Assembly: GCA_948852945.1 (NCBI GenBank)
Contig: CAQPBJ010000011.1
Span: 1 to 59,843, forward strand
Reading direction: 5' to 3'
From: an uncultured Clostridia bacterium
GTDB lineage: Bacteria; Bacillota; Clostridia; TANB77; CAG-508
Length of the DNA: 59,843 bases
The notes beneath the pieces were generated by a model, which was not told the DNA's origin, searched no databases, and saw only the letters and a program-made list of their open reading frames with translations. Both the position numbers and the translations under genes were made by a program. Below, piece after piece: positions 16,399 through 24,706 of this stretch (its first letter is position 1; each line of letters begins with the position of its first letter).

Positions 16399-17139
16399 CT
16401 AACATGTTATTGTATCTTCTTTTTCTTCTATTATTTCTCCTGACAATATTACTTTTTCTTTTTTAGTTATTTCTACTTCCAATGTTTTTCCTGATGGTTG
16501 CATAATCTCAAATTTTCTTTTATTGCTTTTAGAAGCTTCAGCTAGTGCATATGCTATACTGCCTGAGCCACATGAATTTTCTTTAAATAGTGTATTGATT
16601 TCTTTTACCCATACTACTGGTATTATTTTATCACTTTTTTCTTTAAAAATTACACCTACTGCTTCTTTTTCTTGCAATTCTAATTTTTCTATTAATTCCA
16701 TTGCTTTTTCTTTTAATTTCGTATTGTTTTCGTAATCTAGTAAAATTATTGTTATTCCTGATAAATTTACTTGTGTTATTTCATTGGTTCTTTTTTCAAT
16801 TAATGTTCCACTCTGTGGTAATGGAATTTCGCACCATATTTTATTATTTTTAATTCCACTGATTATATTATAATTATTTATTTTTATATTCATATTTGTG
16901 GTTTTCTGTTTTTCCAAATAGTATTTTACTGCACTTCTTGTTGCATTTCCACAAAATTCTCCTCCTGCCATCGTTAGTCTTTCTTCTGTTTCTGAAATAA
17001 ATCCTACTTGTTCTACTGTTTTTTCTTTTTCCATTATTTTGCTATTTATCTTTCTTTTTTCTTCTGTAGTATAATTATCTCCTATTACTAGTGCAGTTAT
17101 GTTTCCTGCTGGGTTATAAATTTTATATCTTATTTCCAT
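16399..17139 (-). CDS. DapF/CntK-like amino-acid racemase
   Basis: This 246-residue protein of the diaminopimelate epimerase fold has both catalytic Cys positions: the first in GGEFCGNATRSA (about residues 60-71), the second in ENSCGSGSIAYAL (about 187-199). The sequence is far from the true DapF at 38927 and closer in style to the short DapF-like histidine racemases (CntK of staphylopine synthesis). It should racemise an unmodified or modified amino acid without a cofactor. It is the first structural gene after a leader peptide and hairpin and is co-transcribed with the M20 hydrolase. No CntL/CntM homologues are adjacent. Confidence 0.75.
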   Translation of the reverse strand: MEIRYKIYNPAGNITALVIGDNYTTEEKRKINSKIMEKEKTVEQVGFISETEERLTMAGGEFCGNATRSAVKYYLEKQKTTNMNIKINNYNIISGIKNNKIWCEIPLPQSGTLIEKRTNEITQVNLSGITIILLDYENNTKLKEKAMELIEKLELQEKEAVGVIFKEKSDKIIPVVWVKEINTLFKENSCGSGSIAYALAEASKSNKRKFEIMQPSGKTLEVEITKKEKVILSGEIIEEKEDTITC

Positions 17140-17160
17140 TTTTCTTCCTCCTCTAAAAAC

Positions 17161-17208
17161 AAAAAAGTATATGTTTGATTTAATATTTTACTAATCATAC
17201 ATATACTT
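17161..17208 (-). promoter_or_regulatory. Attenuator-like hairpin before the racemase gene
   Basis: On the minus strand AAGTATATGT (17208-17199) pairs perfectly with ACATATACTT (17174-17165), with a further inner GATT/AATC pairing. T6-G-T5 follows, 10 to 15 bp before the AGGAGG of the racemase gene. It lies between the leader peptide and the first structural gene, where an attenuator would be expected. Confidence 0.65.
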
Positions 17209-17248
17209 GCATTTTTTATAATTAATTTTGAAATTTAAATTATAATTT

Positions 17249-17329
17249 TTAACATGCTAAAAATGTATGACTAGTTTTAAGCCATACATGATGTCTCATT
17301 TTAGTTAAAACATCGCTTACTTTTAGCAT
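17249..17329 (-). CDS. Leader peptide, 26 residues, His-containing
   Basis: A 27-codon frame starts at ATG (17329) with GGAGAG 5 bp upstream and lies about 30 bp downstream of a consensus promoter. The peptide begins MLKVSDVLTKMRHHVW and ends TFLAC, with three His (13, 14, 21), one Trp and a C-terminal Cys. Its stop is 40 bp before the attenuator-like hairpin. This is the layout of a transcription-attenuation leader. A small secreted or modified peptide is the alternative. Confidence 0.6.
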   Translation of the reverse strand: MLKVSDVLTKMRHHVWLKTSHTFLAC

Positions 17330-17354
17330 TTTTTCTCTCCTTTTTTATATTTAT

Positions 17355-17383
17355 ATATTAACACCTATTAACTTTTTTGTCAA
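17355..17383 (-). promoter_or_regulatory. Sigma-A promoter of the leader peptide / racemase / M20 operon
   Basis: On the minus strand TTGACA (17383-17378), a 17-bp spacer and TAATAT (17360-17355). It is back to back with the plus-strand promoter at 17397; the two -35 boxes are 13 bp apart. Confidence 0.8.
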
Positions 17384-17396
17384 TTTCTATTACCTC

Positions 17397-17425
17397 TTGA
17401 AATGATTTACATAATATGGTATAAT
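17397..17425 (+). promoter_or_regulatory. Sigma-A promoter, divergent
   Basis: TTGAAA (17397-17402), a 17-bp spacer and TATAAT (17420-17425), the latter preceded by ATGG. Confidence 0.8.
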
Positions 17426-17460
17426 GAAATATATTCTTGAATAATAAGGGGGTCATGTTT

Positions 17461-17688
17461 ATGAAATCCGAATATCTAAGCAAGAATTTCATCCCTCTTC
17501 GGGACTACTATGATGAATCAGAGCAGCAATTGAAATCTGAAACGTTCTTGGTTCACATGGTATATATCATTTACCGGTATTCACGGTCTGGTGATCTCTG
17601 CAGTATTACTATCAATGGTATAGAGTATCCTCCTGACACGGAATTGGTATTTGATGAAGAAACTTTAAAACTACATATTAAATCATAG
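17461..17688 (+). CDS. Small protein of unknown function, 75 residues
   Basis: AAGGGGG sits about 8 bp before the ATG at 17461; an upstream ATG at 17455 and a TTG at 17437 are too close to or on the Shine-Dalgarno site. The protein begins MKSEYLSKNFIPLRDYYDES and ends with a small beta-rich half (LCSITINGIEYPPDTELVF). No family is recognised. It is a single unit with consensus promoter and perfect hairpin, and richer in G+C than rpoD next to it. Confidence 0.65.
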   Translation: MKSEYLSKNFIPLRDYYDESEQQLKSETFLVHMVYIIYRYSRSGDLCSITINGIEYPPDTELVFDEETLKLHIKS

Positions 17689-17717
17689 AACTCTCAATCG
17701 CGATGATTGAGAGTTCT
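17687..17717 (+). terminator. Hairpin terminator
   Basis: A perfect 13-bp stem (AGAACTCTCAATC / GATTGAGAGTTCT) begins inside the stop codon; the tail is AT-rich. Confidence 0.7.
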
Positions 17718-17733
17718 ATGTATTATTATTGAA

Positions 17734-17889
17734 TTATTCTGTTAATTTTTTCTTTGGTGTTGGTACAACGATATCTTCCTTTTTAGGTTTTTTTCTATCG
17801 TTATCTACTATATCATTAATGTGATCTTCAGCTGGTGATATTTCTATATTTCCATCACCTGGAACTATTTGTATATTTCTTTTTCCCAT
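17734..17889 (-). CDS. Small protein downstream of rpoD, 51 residues
   Basis: A 51-residue frame begins MGKRNIQIVPGDGNIEISPA and ends in a Lys/Pro-rich tail. AAAGGAG lies about 11 bp before the ATG, and the gene is 22 bp downstream of the rpoD stop in the same direction, so it is probably the last gene of the dnaG-rpoD transcript. No family is recognised. Confidence 0.55.
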   Translation of the reverse strand: MGKRNIQIVPGDGNIEISPAEDHINDIVDNDRKKPKKEDIVVPTPKKKLTE

Positions 17890-17911
17890 AACTTTAATCA
17901 CTCCTTTTATT

Positions 17912-19294
17912 TTAACTCATATAATCTTTTAGTCTTTTACTTCTACTTGGATGTCTTAATTTTCTAAGTGCTTTGGCTTCAATTTGTCTAATTCTTTCAC
18001 GTGTTACTTGGAATTCTCTACCTACTTCTTCAAGCGTTCTAGCTTTTCCATCTTCTAATCCAAATCTTAGTTTTAATACTTTTGCTTCTCTTGGTGTTAA
18101 TGTTTCCATTACTTCTTCTAATTGTTCTTTTAATAATGTATATGCTGCTGAGTCTTGAGGTGCTGGTGATTCGTCATCTGGAATAAAATCTCCTAAATGA
18201 CTATCATCTTCTTCACCAATTGGTGTTTCCAAAGATACTGGATCTTGAGCTATTTTTTGTATTTCCATAACTTTTTCAACTGTTATTTCCATTTCTTGTG
18301 CTATTTCCTCTGGAGTAGGCTCTCTTCCTAGTTGTTGTAGTAAGTGTCTTGAAGTTCTTATTAATTTATTTATTGTTTCTACCATGTGAACTGGTATTCT
18401 TATTGTTCTTGCTTGGTCTGCTATTGCTCTAGTAATAGCTTGTCTTATCCACCAAGTTGCATAGGTACTAAATTTAAATCCTTTTGTATAATCAAATTTT
18501 TCTACCGCTTTGATTAGTCCCATGTTTCCTTCTTGAATTAAGTCTAAGAATAACATTCCTCTTCCAACATATTTTTTAGCTATACTTACAACTAATCTTA
18601 AGTTTGATTCTGCTAATTTTTGTTTAGCTTCTTCATCGTCTTCTAGTATCTTTTTAGCAAGTTCTAGTTCTTCTTCAAATGTTAAAAGTGGAATTCTACC
18701 AATTTCTCTTAAATACATTCTTACTGGATCATCAACGCTAATACCTTCCATAGAAGTTACATTCATATCTTCTAGTTTGATTTCTTCAACTTCTTCTAAG
18801 TCTTCTATATCTGGTTCATCATCGGTATCATCTTTTAAAACATCTACGCCTAATTCTTCAAATACATCAAATACTTTATCTATTTGATCTGGTGTAACAT
18901 CTCCTAATTGACTTGCTAGCTCTCCATAAGTAATTTTTCCACTTTCTTTAGCTGTTTTTAATATACTATATACTTTATTATTTGCTATCTCTTCTTCTGT
19001 TTGTGGATTTTCAATTTTTTTAATTTCTTTTGCTTTCTTTTTTGTTGTTTTTTCTTCTTTTTCTACTTTCTTTTCTTCTACTACTTCTTTAGATTTAGTT
19101 TCTTTCTTTTTGCTTTCTTCTTTTTTAGTATCTTCTTTTTTTGAATCTACTTTTTTAGTTTCTGTTTTCTTTTTATCTGTTTTTTTGTTTTCAGTTTTTT
19201 CTTTATTTTCAATCTTTGGAGAAGTTTTTTTCTTTGTTTTTTGAACTTTTTCTATTTCTTCGTTTTCTTTTTCTTCTTTTTTAGTTCTACCCAT
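17912..19294 (-). CDS. rpoD: Primary RNA polymerase sigma factor (sigma-A)
   Basis: This 460-residue protein has a Lys/Glu-rich N-terminal extension (about residues 1-95), region 1.1 (about 100-160), regions 1.2-2.4 with LDLIQEGNMGLIKAVEKFDY and FKFSTYATWWIRQA, region 3 (TINKLIRTSRHLLQQLG) and region 4.2 with VTRERIRQIEAKALRKLRHP. It directs RNA polymerase to housekeeping promoters of the TTGACA-17-TATAAT type seen throughout this window. It starts 8 bp after dnaG, the usual macromolecular-synthesis operon. The charged extension is unusually long and repetitive. Confidence 0.97.
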   Translation of the reverse strand: MGRTKKEEKENEEIEKVQKTKKKTSPKIENKEKTENKKTDKKKTETKKVDSKKEDTKKEESKKKETKSKEVVEEKKVEKEEKTTKKKAKEIKKIENPQTEEEIANNKVYSILKTAKESGKITYGELASQLGDVTPDQIDKVFDVFEELGVDVLKDDTDDEPDIEDLEEVEEIKLEDMNVTSMEGISVDDPVRMYLREIGRIPLLTFEEELELAKKILEDDEEAKQKLAESNLRLVVSIAKKYVGRGMLFLDLIQEGNMGLIKAVEKFDYTKGFKFSTYATWWIRQAITRAIADQARTIRIPVHMVETINKLIRTSRHLLQQLGREPTPEEIAQEMEITVEKVMEIQKIAQDPVSLETPIGEEDDSHLGDFIPDDESPAPQDSAAYTLLKEQLEEVMETLTPREAKVLKLRFGLEDGKARTLEEVGREFQVTRERIRQIEAKALRKLRHPSRSKRLKDYMS

Positions 19295-19302
19295 ATTTCC
19301 TC

Positions 19303-21084
19303 CTATTTCATTTTAGCTAATTGTAAAATAATTTCACTTAGCTCTCTTTCGAAACTAGCTATCTCTTCTTTTGTATTATTCTTATCTTCTAATTTAGTTA
19401 AAATTTCATTTCGTCTTTCTATTATTCTTTCTTTATTATAACTAGTAATTATATCTTCTATGCATTTACTATTGTCTGATATTTCATAATCATCTGCCAT
19501 TAAACTTGTAAAATGACTTATTAAATCTTTGTCTTCCATAGAGTCTAATATATTGTTTACTTCTTTATTTTGCTCAATCGCTTCATATATTTTTTCTATC
19601 AGTTGCTGATTTAACATGTATTTTAAGTCTTCTTTTTTTATATTGTTTTTGATGTTTTCTCTTTCTTGAGAATTTCCATTTATAAGCAAATATATAATTA
19701 CATTTTCTCTTCTTATTGTTGCTTCGTCTATTTTTGAGTCTTTTTTTCTTTCTATATTTGCTTTTGGCTTTTTATCATTTTCATTTTCTTTTGACTTATT
19801 TACATATTTTATCTTGTTTATCTCAGCATATATTGCTTCTTTTGATATACTATAGCTTCTTGATATATTATCTATTTGGATTTCTAGTTCTATTTGACTT
19901 TCTACTCCTACTAATATTTTAGCTATTTCTTGTAAAAATTTAATTTTATCATTTGTGTTTTCTAAATTAAATTTATTTTTTAATACTTTTATCCTGAATT
20001 CTACAAGAGATATTGCTTTTTCTATTAGTAAATTAAATCCTCCACTTCCATATTTGATAACATATTCATCAGGATCTTTTGCGCCTTCCATTTGTAATAT
20101 ACGTACATCGCATCCAAGATTTTTTAAAATTTCTAGACCTCTCATCGTAGCAGCTTGTCCTGCTGCATCTGAATCATAACTTATTATTACTTGTCCAGCA
20201 TATTTTCTTAATAATCTTCCTTGTGCCTCTGTTAGCGCTGTTCCTAATGATGCTACAACATTTGTTATTCCTCTTTGGTATAATGAAATTGCATCCATAT
20301 ATCCTTCAACTATAACTATTTTGTCAAGATTACCTTTTTTAGCTATATTTAATCCGAATAAATTTCTGCCTTTAGAATAAACAATATTTTCTGGAGAGTT
20401 GATATATTTAGGTAATGATTTATCAAGAACTCTTCCACCAAATGCTATTACCTTTCCTCTAATGTCCATTATTGGTATCATTAGCCTATTTCTGAATCTG
20501 TCTATAAATTGACCTTTTTCATTTTTATTTACTAGACTTGATGCCAATATCTCTTCGTCATTAAAACCTTTTTGTTTTAGATGTTTATATAGCTCATTGT
20601 ATGTTCCTGAATATCCTATTAAAAATGATTTTAATGTGCTATTATTTAATTTTCTTGTTTTGACATATTCTTGTGCTGGTTTTGCATTTGGTTTGTATAG
20701 ATTTTCATGATAAAATCTAGCTGTTTCTTCGTTTATTTTAAATACTTTATCTTTTAGAAATTGACGTTTACTATATTGATCATTTTCTGAGGTTGGTAGT
20801 TCTATACCTGACTTCTCAGCTAGAAATTCTAACGTTTCTCTAAAATCTAAATTTTCTATTTTGCTCACAAAATGTATAACATTGCCTCCGACTCCACACC
20901 CAAAGCAGTGAAATATTTGTTTATCTGGTGAAACAGAAAAAGAAGGAGATTTTTCTTTATGAAAAGGACATAATCCAAAAAAATTTCTTCCACTTCTTTT
21001 TAATGTTACATATTGGGATATTGTGTCTACTATATCATTTGAAGATCTAATTTCATCAATTAATTCATCACTATATCGTACCAT
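19303..21084 (-). CDS. dnaG: DNA primase
   Basis: This 593-residue protein has an N-terminal CHC2 zinc finger (CPFHKEKSPSFSVSPDK then HCFGCG, about residues 40-63), a Toprim core with IVEGYMDAISLYQRG and ISYDSDAAGQAAT, and a C-terminal helicase-binding region (about 440-593). It makes RNA primers at the replication fork with DnaB (27958). It is immediately upstream of rpoD. A foldback element (21224-21388) lies about 140 bp upstream of its start. Confidence 0.97.
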   Translation of the reverse strand: MVRYSDELIDEIRSSNDIVDTISQYVTLKRSGRNFFGLCPFHKEKSPSFSVSPDKQIFHCFGCGVGGNVIHFVSKIENLDFRETLEFLAEKSGIELPTSENDQYSKRQFLKDKVFKINEETARFYHENLYKPNAKPAQEYVKTRKLNNSTLKSFLIGYSGTYNELYKHLKQKGFNDEEILASSLVNKNEKGQFIDRFRNRLMIPIMDIRGKVIAFGGRVLDKSLPKYINSPENIVYSKGRNLFGLNIAKKGNLDKIVIVEGYMDAISLYQRGITNVVASLGTALTEAQGRLLRKYAGQVIISYDSDAAGQAATMRGLEILKNLGCDVRILQMEGAKDPDEYVIKYGSGGFNLLIEKAISLVEFRIKVLKNKFNLENTNDKIKFLQEIAKILVGVESQIELEIQIDNISRSYSISKEAIYAEINKIKYVNKSKENENDKKPKANIERKKDSKIDEATIRRENVIIYLLINGNSQERENIKNNIKKEDLKYMLNQQLIEKIYEAIEQNKEVNNILDSMEDKDLISHFTSLMADDYEISDNSKCIEDIITSYNKERIIERRNEILTKLEDKNNTKEEIASFERELSEIILQLAKMK

Positions 21085-21223
21085 TTTGTTCCTTTCTTTT
21101 TATAATATTCGACATAAAGTATTGAAATCCTTCCAAGGTTACATAATTTTTTACAAAAATATTTCATTTTTGCTACAATAATATAAAAATATCTTAATAT
21201 GAATGCCTTTTATTTATATTAAT

Positions 21224-21388
21224 AGCTTACTCAATAAGAATTATTTTTATAAATTTTGCTCTTCGCAATCTCCGAATAAAAAACTCCGTTTTTATATTGT
21301 AGATTGCTCAAATTCGCACTACACTCACTTTGTTCGCTTCGTTTGGTCGCTAGCGCAATTTATAAAAATAATTCTTATTGAGTAAGCT
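21224..21388 (+). repeat. Foldback element R1, copy 1 (165 bp)
   Basis: Perfect 32-bp inverted arms (21224-21255 and 21357-21388) enclose a 101-bp core. The core begins TTGCTCTTCGCAATCT, contains an inner hairpin (GCAATCT ... AGATTGC around AATAAAAAAC/GTTTTTATATT) and ends TTTGGTCGCTAGCGC. It lies between nrdG and dnaG. The core is shared by copies at 27741, 31912 and 46933 in the same orientation; the arms are not. Confidence 0.85.
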
Positions 21389-21402
21389 TTTTCTAATAAA
21401 CT

Positions 21403-21433
21403 AAAAAAGGTATCCATTTTAGGATACCTTTTT
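21403..21433 (-). terminator. Intrinsic terminator of the nrdD-nrdG operon
   Basis: A 12-bp stem (AAAAAGGTATCC / GGATACCTTTTT) is followed on the minus strand by a T-run. Confidence 0.85.
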
Positions 21434-21435
21434 AT

Positions 21436-21936
21436 TTATTTTTTTGAATCAAAACTTATTAGTTGATGTGTAGCTAAAGTTTTTTGTACATCGATTACTC
21501 TTTGATTTTCTGACCCTCTCCAATCTAGGCTTGGATTTCTTTTTGCTTCATCAAATTGTCCATCAACTAAAACATCTATATATTTCATTGCTTCTTTGTC
21601 TTGTAAATTTTTTTCAAAATCGAACCCTGTCCATGCCCATACAGTCTTGTCAGGAAATTTTTCTTTAAATGCTTTTGCTAATTTTGTTGTTCCTTCTATA
21701 TTTTTAGGATGCATTGGCTCTCCTCCTAATATAGATAATCCTGCAATATGTTCGTGATTACTTAAGTTTAAAACTTTTTCTATTGTTTCTTCTGTAAATT
21801 CTTCACCTTTTTCAAAATCGTGTGTTTCTGGATTAAAGCAGTTTTTGCAGTTAAATGCACACCCTTGCATAAATATTGAAACTCTAACTCCTGGTCCATC
21901 TGCTATATCCATTTTTCTGATTTTATTATATCTCAT
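21436..21936 (-). CDS. nrdG: Anaerobic ribonucleotide reductase activating protein
   Basis: This 166-residue radical-SAM enzyme has the cluster motif C-x3-C-x2-C in GCAFNCKNCFN (about residues 25-35), then GLSILGGEPMHP. It creates the glycyl radical on NrdD. It follows nrdD by 26 bp in the same operon. The length is normal for the family. Confidence 0.95.
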   Translation of the reverse strand: MRYNKIRKMDIADGPGVRVSIFMQGCAFNCKNCFNPETHDFEKGEEFTEETIEKVLNLSNHEHIAGLSILGGEPMHPKNIEGTTKLAKAFKEKFPDKTVWAWTGFDFEKNLQDKEAMKYIDVLVDGQFDEAKRNPSLDWRGSENQRVIDVQKTLATHQLISFDSKK

Positions 21937-21962
21937 AATAGCATCCTCATATGTATTACTTT

Positions 21963-24146
21963 TTAGGCATCTTTATTGTCAACGTGTAATACTCTTTCTT
22001 TTATTTCTTGTGTTCTTCCTTTATTCCAGAAATTGCTTCCTATGTATCCACATGTTCTTCTTGCTACGTTTAATGTGTTATGGTCTTTATTTCCACAATT
22101 TGGGCAGTACCATTCACAATTATCATCAATTAGTATTTCTCCTGAGAATCCGCATTCTTGGCAGTAATCTGATTTTGTATTTAATTCTGCATACATAATA
22201 TTTTCATATATAAATTTGATTAATTCTAATACTGCTGGAATATTATTTTGTAAATTTGGTGTTTCAACATATGAAATTGCTCCACCTGGACTTAATTTTT
22301 GGAATTTGCTTTCTAATTTTAATTTTGTAAATGCATCTATTTCTTCAAATACAGGCACATGGTAAGAGTTTGTTATGTAGCTTCTATCTGTAATTCCTTT
22401 AACTTTACCAAATCTCTTTTGTAAGCATTTAGCAAATTTATATGTTGTTGATTCTATAGGTGTTCCATATATACTGTAATCTATATCTTCTTTTTCTTTC
22501 CATTCTGCACATTTATCATTAAGTTTTTGCATTACTTCTAATCCAAATTTTTCACCGTCTCCACCGTCTGTGTGGCTGTTTCCTGTCATATATTTAACGC
22601 ATTCGTATAATCCTGCATAGCCTAATGATATTGTTGAATATCCTCCATGTAATAATTTGTGTATTGATTCTCCTTGTTCTAATCTAGCTAATGCTCCATA
22701 TCTCCATACTATTGGTGCTACGTCGCTTATTGCTTGTGCTAATCTTTCATGTCTTATTTGTAATGCTCTATGGCAAAGTTCTATTCTTTCGTCAAATATT
22801 TTCCAGAATTTTTTCATATCTTTTCCTGAAGATAATGCAATATCTGGAAGGTTTATTGTAACAACACCTTGATTGAATCTTCCATAATATTTACCTTTTC
22901 CTTCAACATAGTTTTTAGCATTTGCTATGTTTCCTTTTATTCTATCTGGTGTTAAGAATGATCTACATCCCATACATGGATATGCATCTCCATCTCCATA
23001 TTGATTTATTTTTAATTCTTTCATTACTTTTTCACTTATGTAGTCTGGAACCATTCTCTTAGCTGTACATTTTGCTGCTAATTCTGTTAAATACCAATAT
23101 TTACTTTCTTTTGATATGTTGTCTTTTTCTAAAACATAAAGTAATTTTGGGAATGCTGGTGTTATATAAATTCCTTTTTTATTTTTAAACCCTAACATTC
23201 TTTGTTTTAAGAATTCTTCTATTATCATTGCAACTTCTTCTTTGTATTCTTCTGATTCTCCTAAATACATGCATACACTTAAAAATGGTGCTTGTCCGTT
23301 AGTGTTTGTCATACTATTTACTTGATAGTTAAATGTTTGAACACCGTCTGCAACTTCTTTTTTAGTATCTTCTTGTGCAAATTTTTTACATTCTTCTTCT
23401 GATAATTTTCTTTCTTTGTATTTTTTATAATATCTTTCATAGCTATCTCTAACAAATGGGGCTAAATGACTTACTGAAACTGTTGCTCCACCATAACTTG
23501 AAGATGTTACTGCTAGTATTATTTGTGTAGCTATTGTTGCTGCTGTAATAAATCTATGTGGTTTTTCTATCATTACATCATTTATTATTGTTCCATTTTG
23601 TAGCATATCTTCTAAGTTTATTAATTCACAGTTATGTAAGGCATTTTGTGCAAAGTAATCTGCATCGTGGAAATGGATTATTCCTTCGTCATGTGCTTTT
23701 ACTACATCTTCTGGTAGTAAAAATCTTCTTGTTATATCTGTACTTGTTATTCCTGCTAAGTAATCTCTTTGTGTTGTAACAACTCTAGCATTTTTGTTAG
23801 CATTTTCTGTATTCCAATATTCACTTTCTCCATCAATTAATTCTTTGATTGATTGATCTGTTGTATTAGATTTTCTAACTAATGCTCTATTATATCTATA
23901 TGTGATATATTTTCTTGCTAAGTTATATTTTCCTAATTCCATTAATTTTTCTTCGATTATATCTTGAATGTCTTCAACTAAGATTCTATTTTTTCTTAGT
24001 TCTCTTACATATGTTGCAATCATTTCAATATCTTCGTCGGTAGCTCTTTCTTTTTTACTTACCTCTTCATTTGCCTTTCCGACTGCTAGTCTAATTTTTT
24101 CATCATCAAATTCAACTATTGTTCCATCCCTCTTGATTACTTTCAT
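21963..24146 (-). CDS. nrdD: Anaerobic (class III) ribonucleoside-triphosphate reductase
   Basis: This 727-residue protein has an N-terminal ATP-cone (about residues 1-95, MKVIKRDGTIVEFDDEK), the catalytic barrel, a C-terminal zinc site (CQECG ... CPNCG) and the glycyl-radical segment RTCGYIGSNFWNKGR near the end. It reduces ribonucleotides to deoxyribonucleotides under anoxia and is activated by NrdG. GGGGGA precedes the ATG. The upstream 560 bp contain no convincing gene and may hold its control region. Confidence 0.97.
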   Translation of the reverse strand: MKVIKRDGTIVEFDDEKIRLAVGKANEEVSKKERATDEDIEMIATYVRELRKNRILVEDIQDIIEEKLMELGKYNLARKYITYRYNRALVRKSNTTDQSIKELIDGESEYWNTENANKNARVVTTQRDYLAGITSTDITRRFLLPEDVVKAHDEGIIHFHDADYFAQNALHNCELINLEDMLQNGTIINDVMIEKPHRFITAATIATQIILAVTSSSYGGATVSVSHLAPFVRDSYERYYKKYKERKLSEEECKKFAQEDTKKEVADGVQTFNYQVNSMTNTNGQAPFLSVCMYLGESEEYKEEVAMIIEEFLKQRMLGFKNKKGIYITPAFPKLLYVLEKDNISKESKYWYLTELAAKCTAKRMVPDYISEKVMKELKINQYGDGDAYPCMGCRSFLTPDRIKGNIANAKNYVEGKGKYYGRFNQGVVTINLPDIALSSGKDMKKFWKIFDERIELCHRALQIRHERLAQAISDVAPIVWRYGALARLEQGESIHKLLHGGYSTISLGYAGLYECVKYMTGNSHTDGGDGEKFGLEVMQKLNDKCAEWKEKEDIDYSIYGTPIESTTYKFAKCLQKRFGKVKGITDRSYITNSYHVPVFEEIDAFTKLKLESKFQKLSPGGAISYVETPNLQNNIPAVLELIKFIYENIMYAELNTKSDYCQECGFSGEILIDDNCEWYCPNCGNKDHNTLNVARRTCGYIGSNFWNKGRTQEIKERVLHVDNKDA

Positions 24147-24706
24147 TGTTTTTCCCCCTATTTTAGTATTTCCATTGCAACATCTTTTTTGATATTGTTT
24201 TTTCTTTCGTTTGTTGAATGTATTTTACCATTCAAAAATATAATGTCAAACAGGTAGAATTTATGTAATCTCTTTTCGCTATCTTGCTCTGTATGTACAT
24301 TTGCTCCAATAGCATCTTGCTTTATGTGTTCGGTTACTTTTAGCGTTATTGCATATAACTGTAGGTGTAGGTAATTTAATATTACAAATGTTTTACATTT
24401 TTTATTTTTCAAAAAAATCATTTTTTCATTTTTCTCGTTTTTTTATTTTTTATTCTTTTTCTTTTTTTAAAACTTTTCCACTTTTTCTTTTATTTATATA
24501 TATTTTTATCAACTTTTTCTTTTTACATTTTATAGTCATTTTTTATATTTTCACAAAAATCATTTTTATTTACCATTTTATTTCTTGTTCGTTTTTTTAT
24601 ATATCTATTTCTAATTATTTACCTTTAATTTTGCATTTTTATTTATTACATATAAAGAAATACACCTTGAAAATTCAAGGTGTATTTTCTTAAATATAAT
24701 TTATTC
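24147..24706. other. Long AT-rich region upstream of nrdD
   Basis: This region of about 560 bp has no gene with both a ribosome binding site and a recognisable product. The part nearest nrdD (24160-24420) is less AT-rich and, read on the minus strand, has a direct repeat CCTACACCTACA and an open frame of 87 codons with no recognisable domain. The part from 24420 to 24655 is almost pure A/T. It probably contains the nrdD promoter and leader. Confidence 0.4.
24659..24686 (-). terminator. Intrinsic terminator of ftsH
   Basis: A 13-bp perfect stem (AATACACCTTGAA / TTCAAGGTGTATT) lies 20 bp after the ftsH stop. Confidence 0.8.

Noticed and set aside
16399..17139. Staphylopine-type metallophore cluster
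   Set aside because: Only the racemase-like gene is present; no nicotianamine-synthase-like (CntL) or opine dehydrogenase (CntM) genes or transporter genes lie nearby.
24158..24421. An 87-codon minus-strand frame upstream of nrdD
   Set aside because: No ribosome binding site at its start, no recognisable domain, and its end runs into the nrdD Shine-Dalgarno region. It is treated as part of the nrdD leader.
24349..24693. Plus-strand Phe-rich frame in A/T-rich DNA
   Set aside because: Its composition is what T-rich DNA gives by chance; there is no start signal and no domain.
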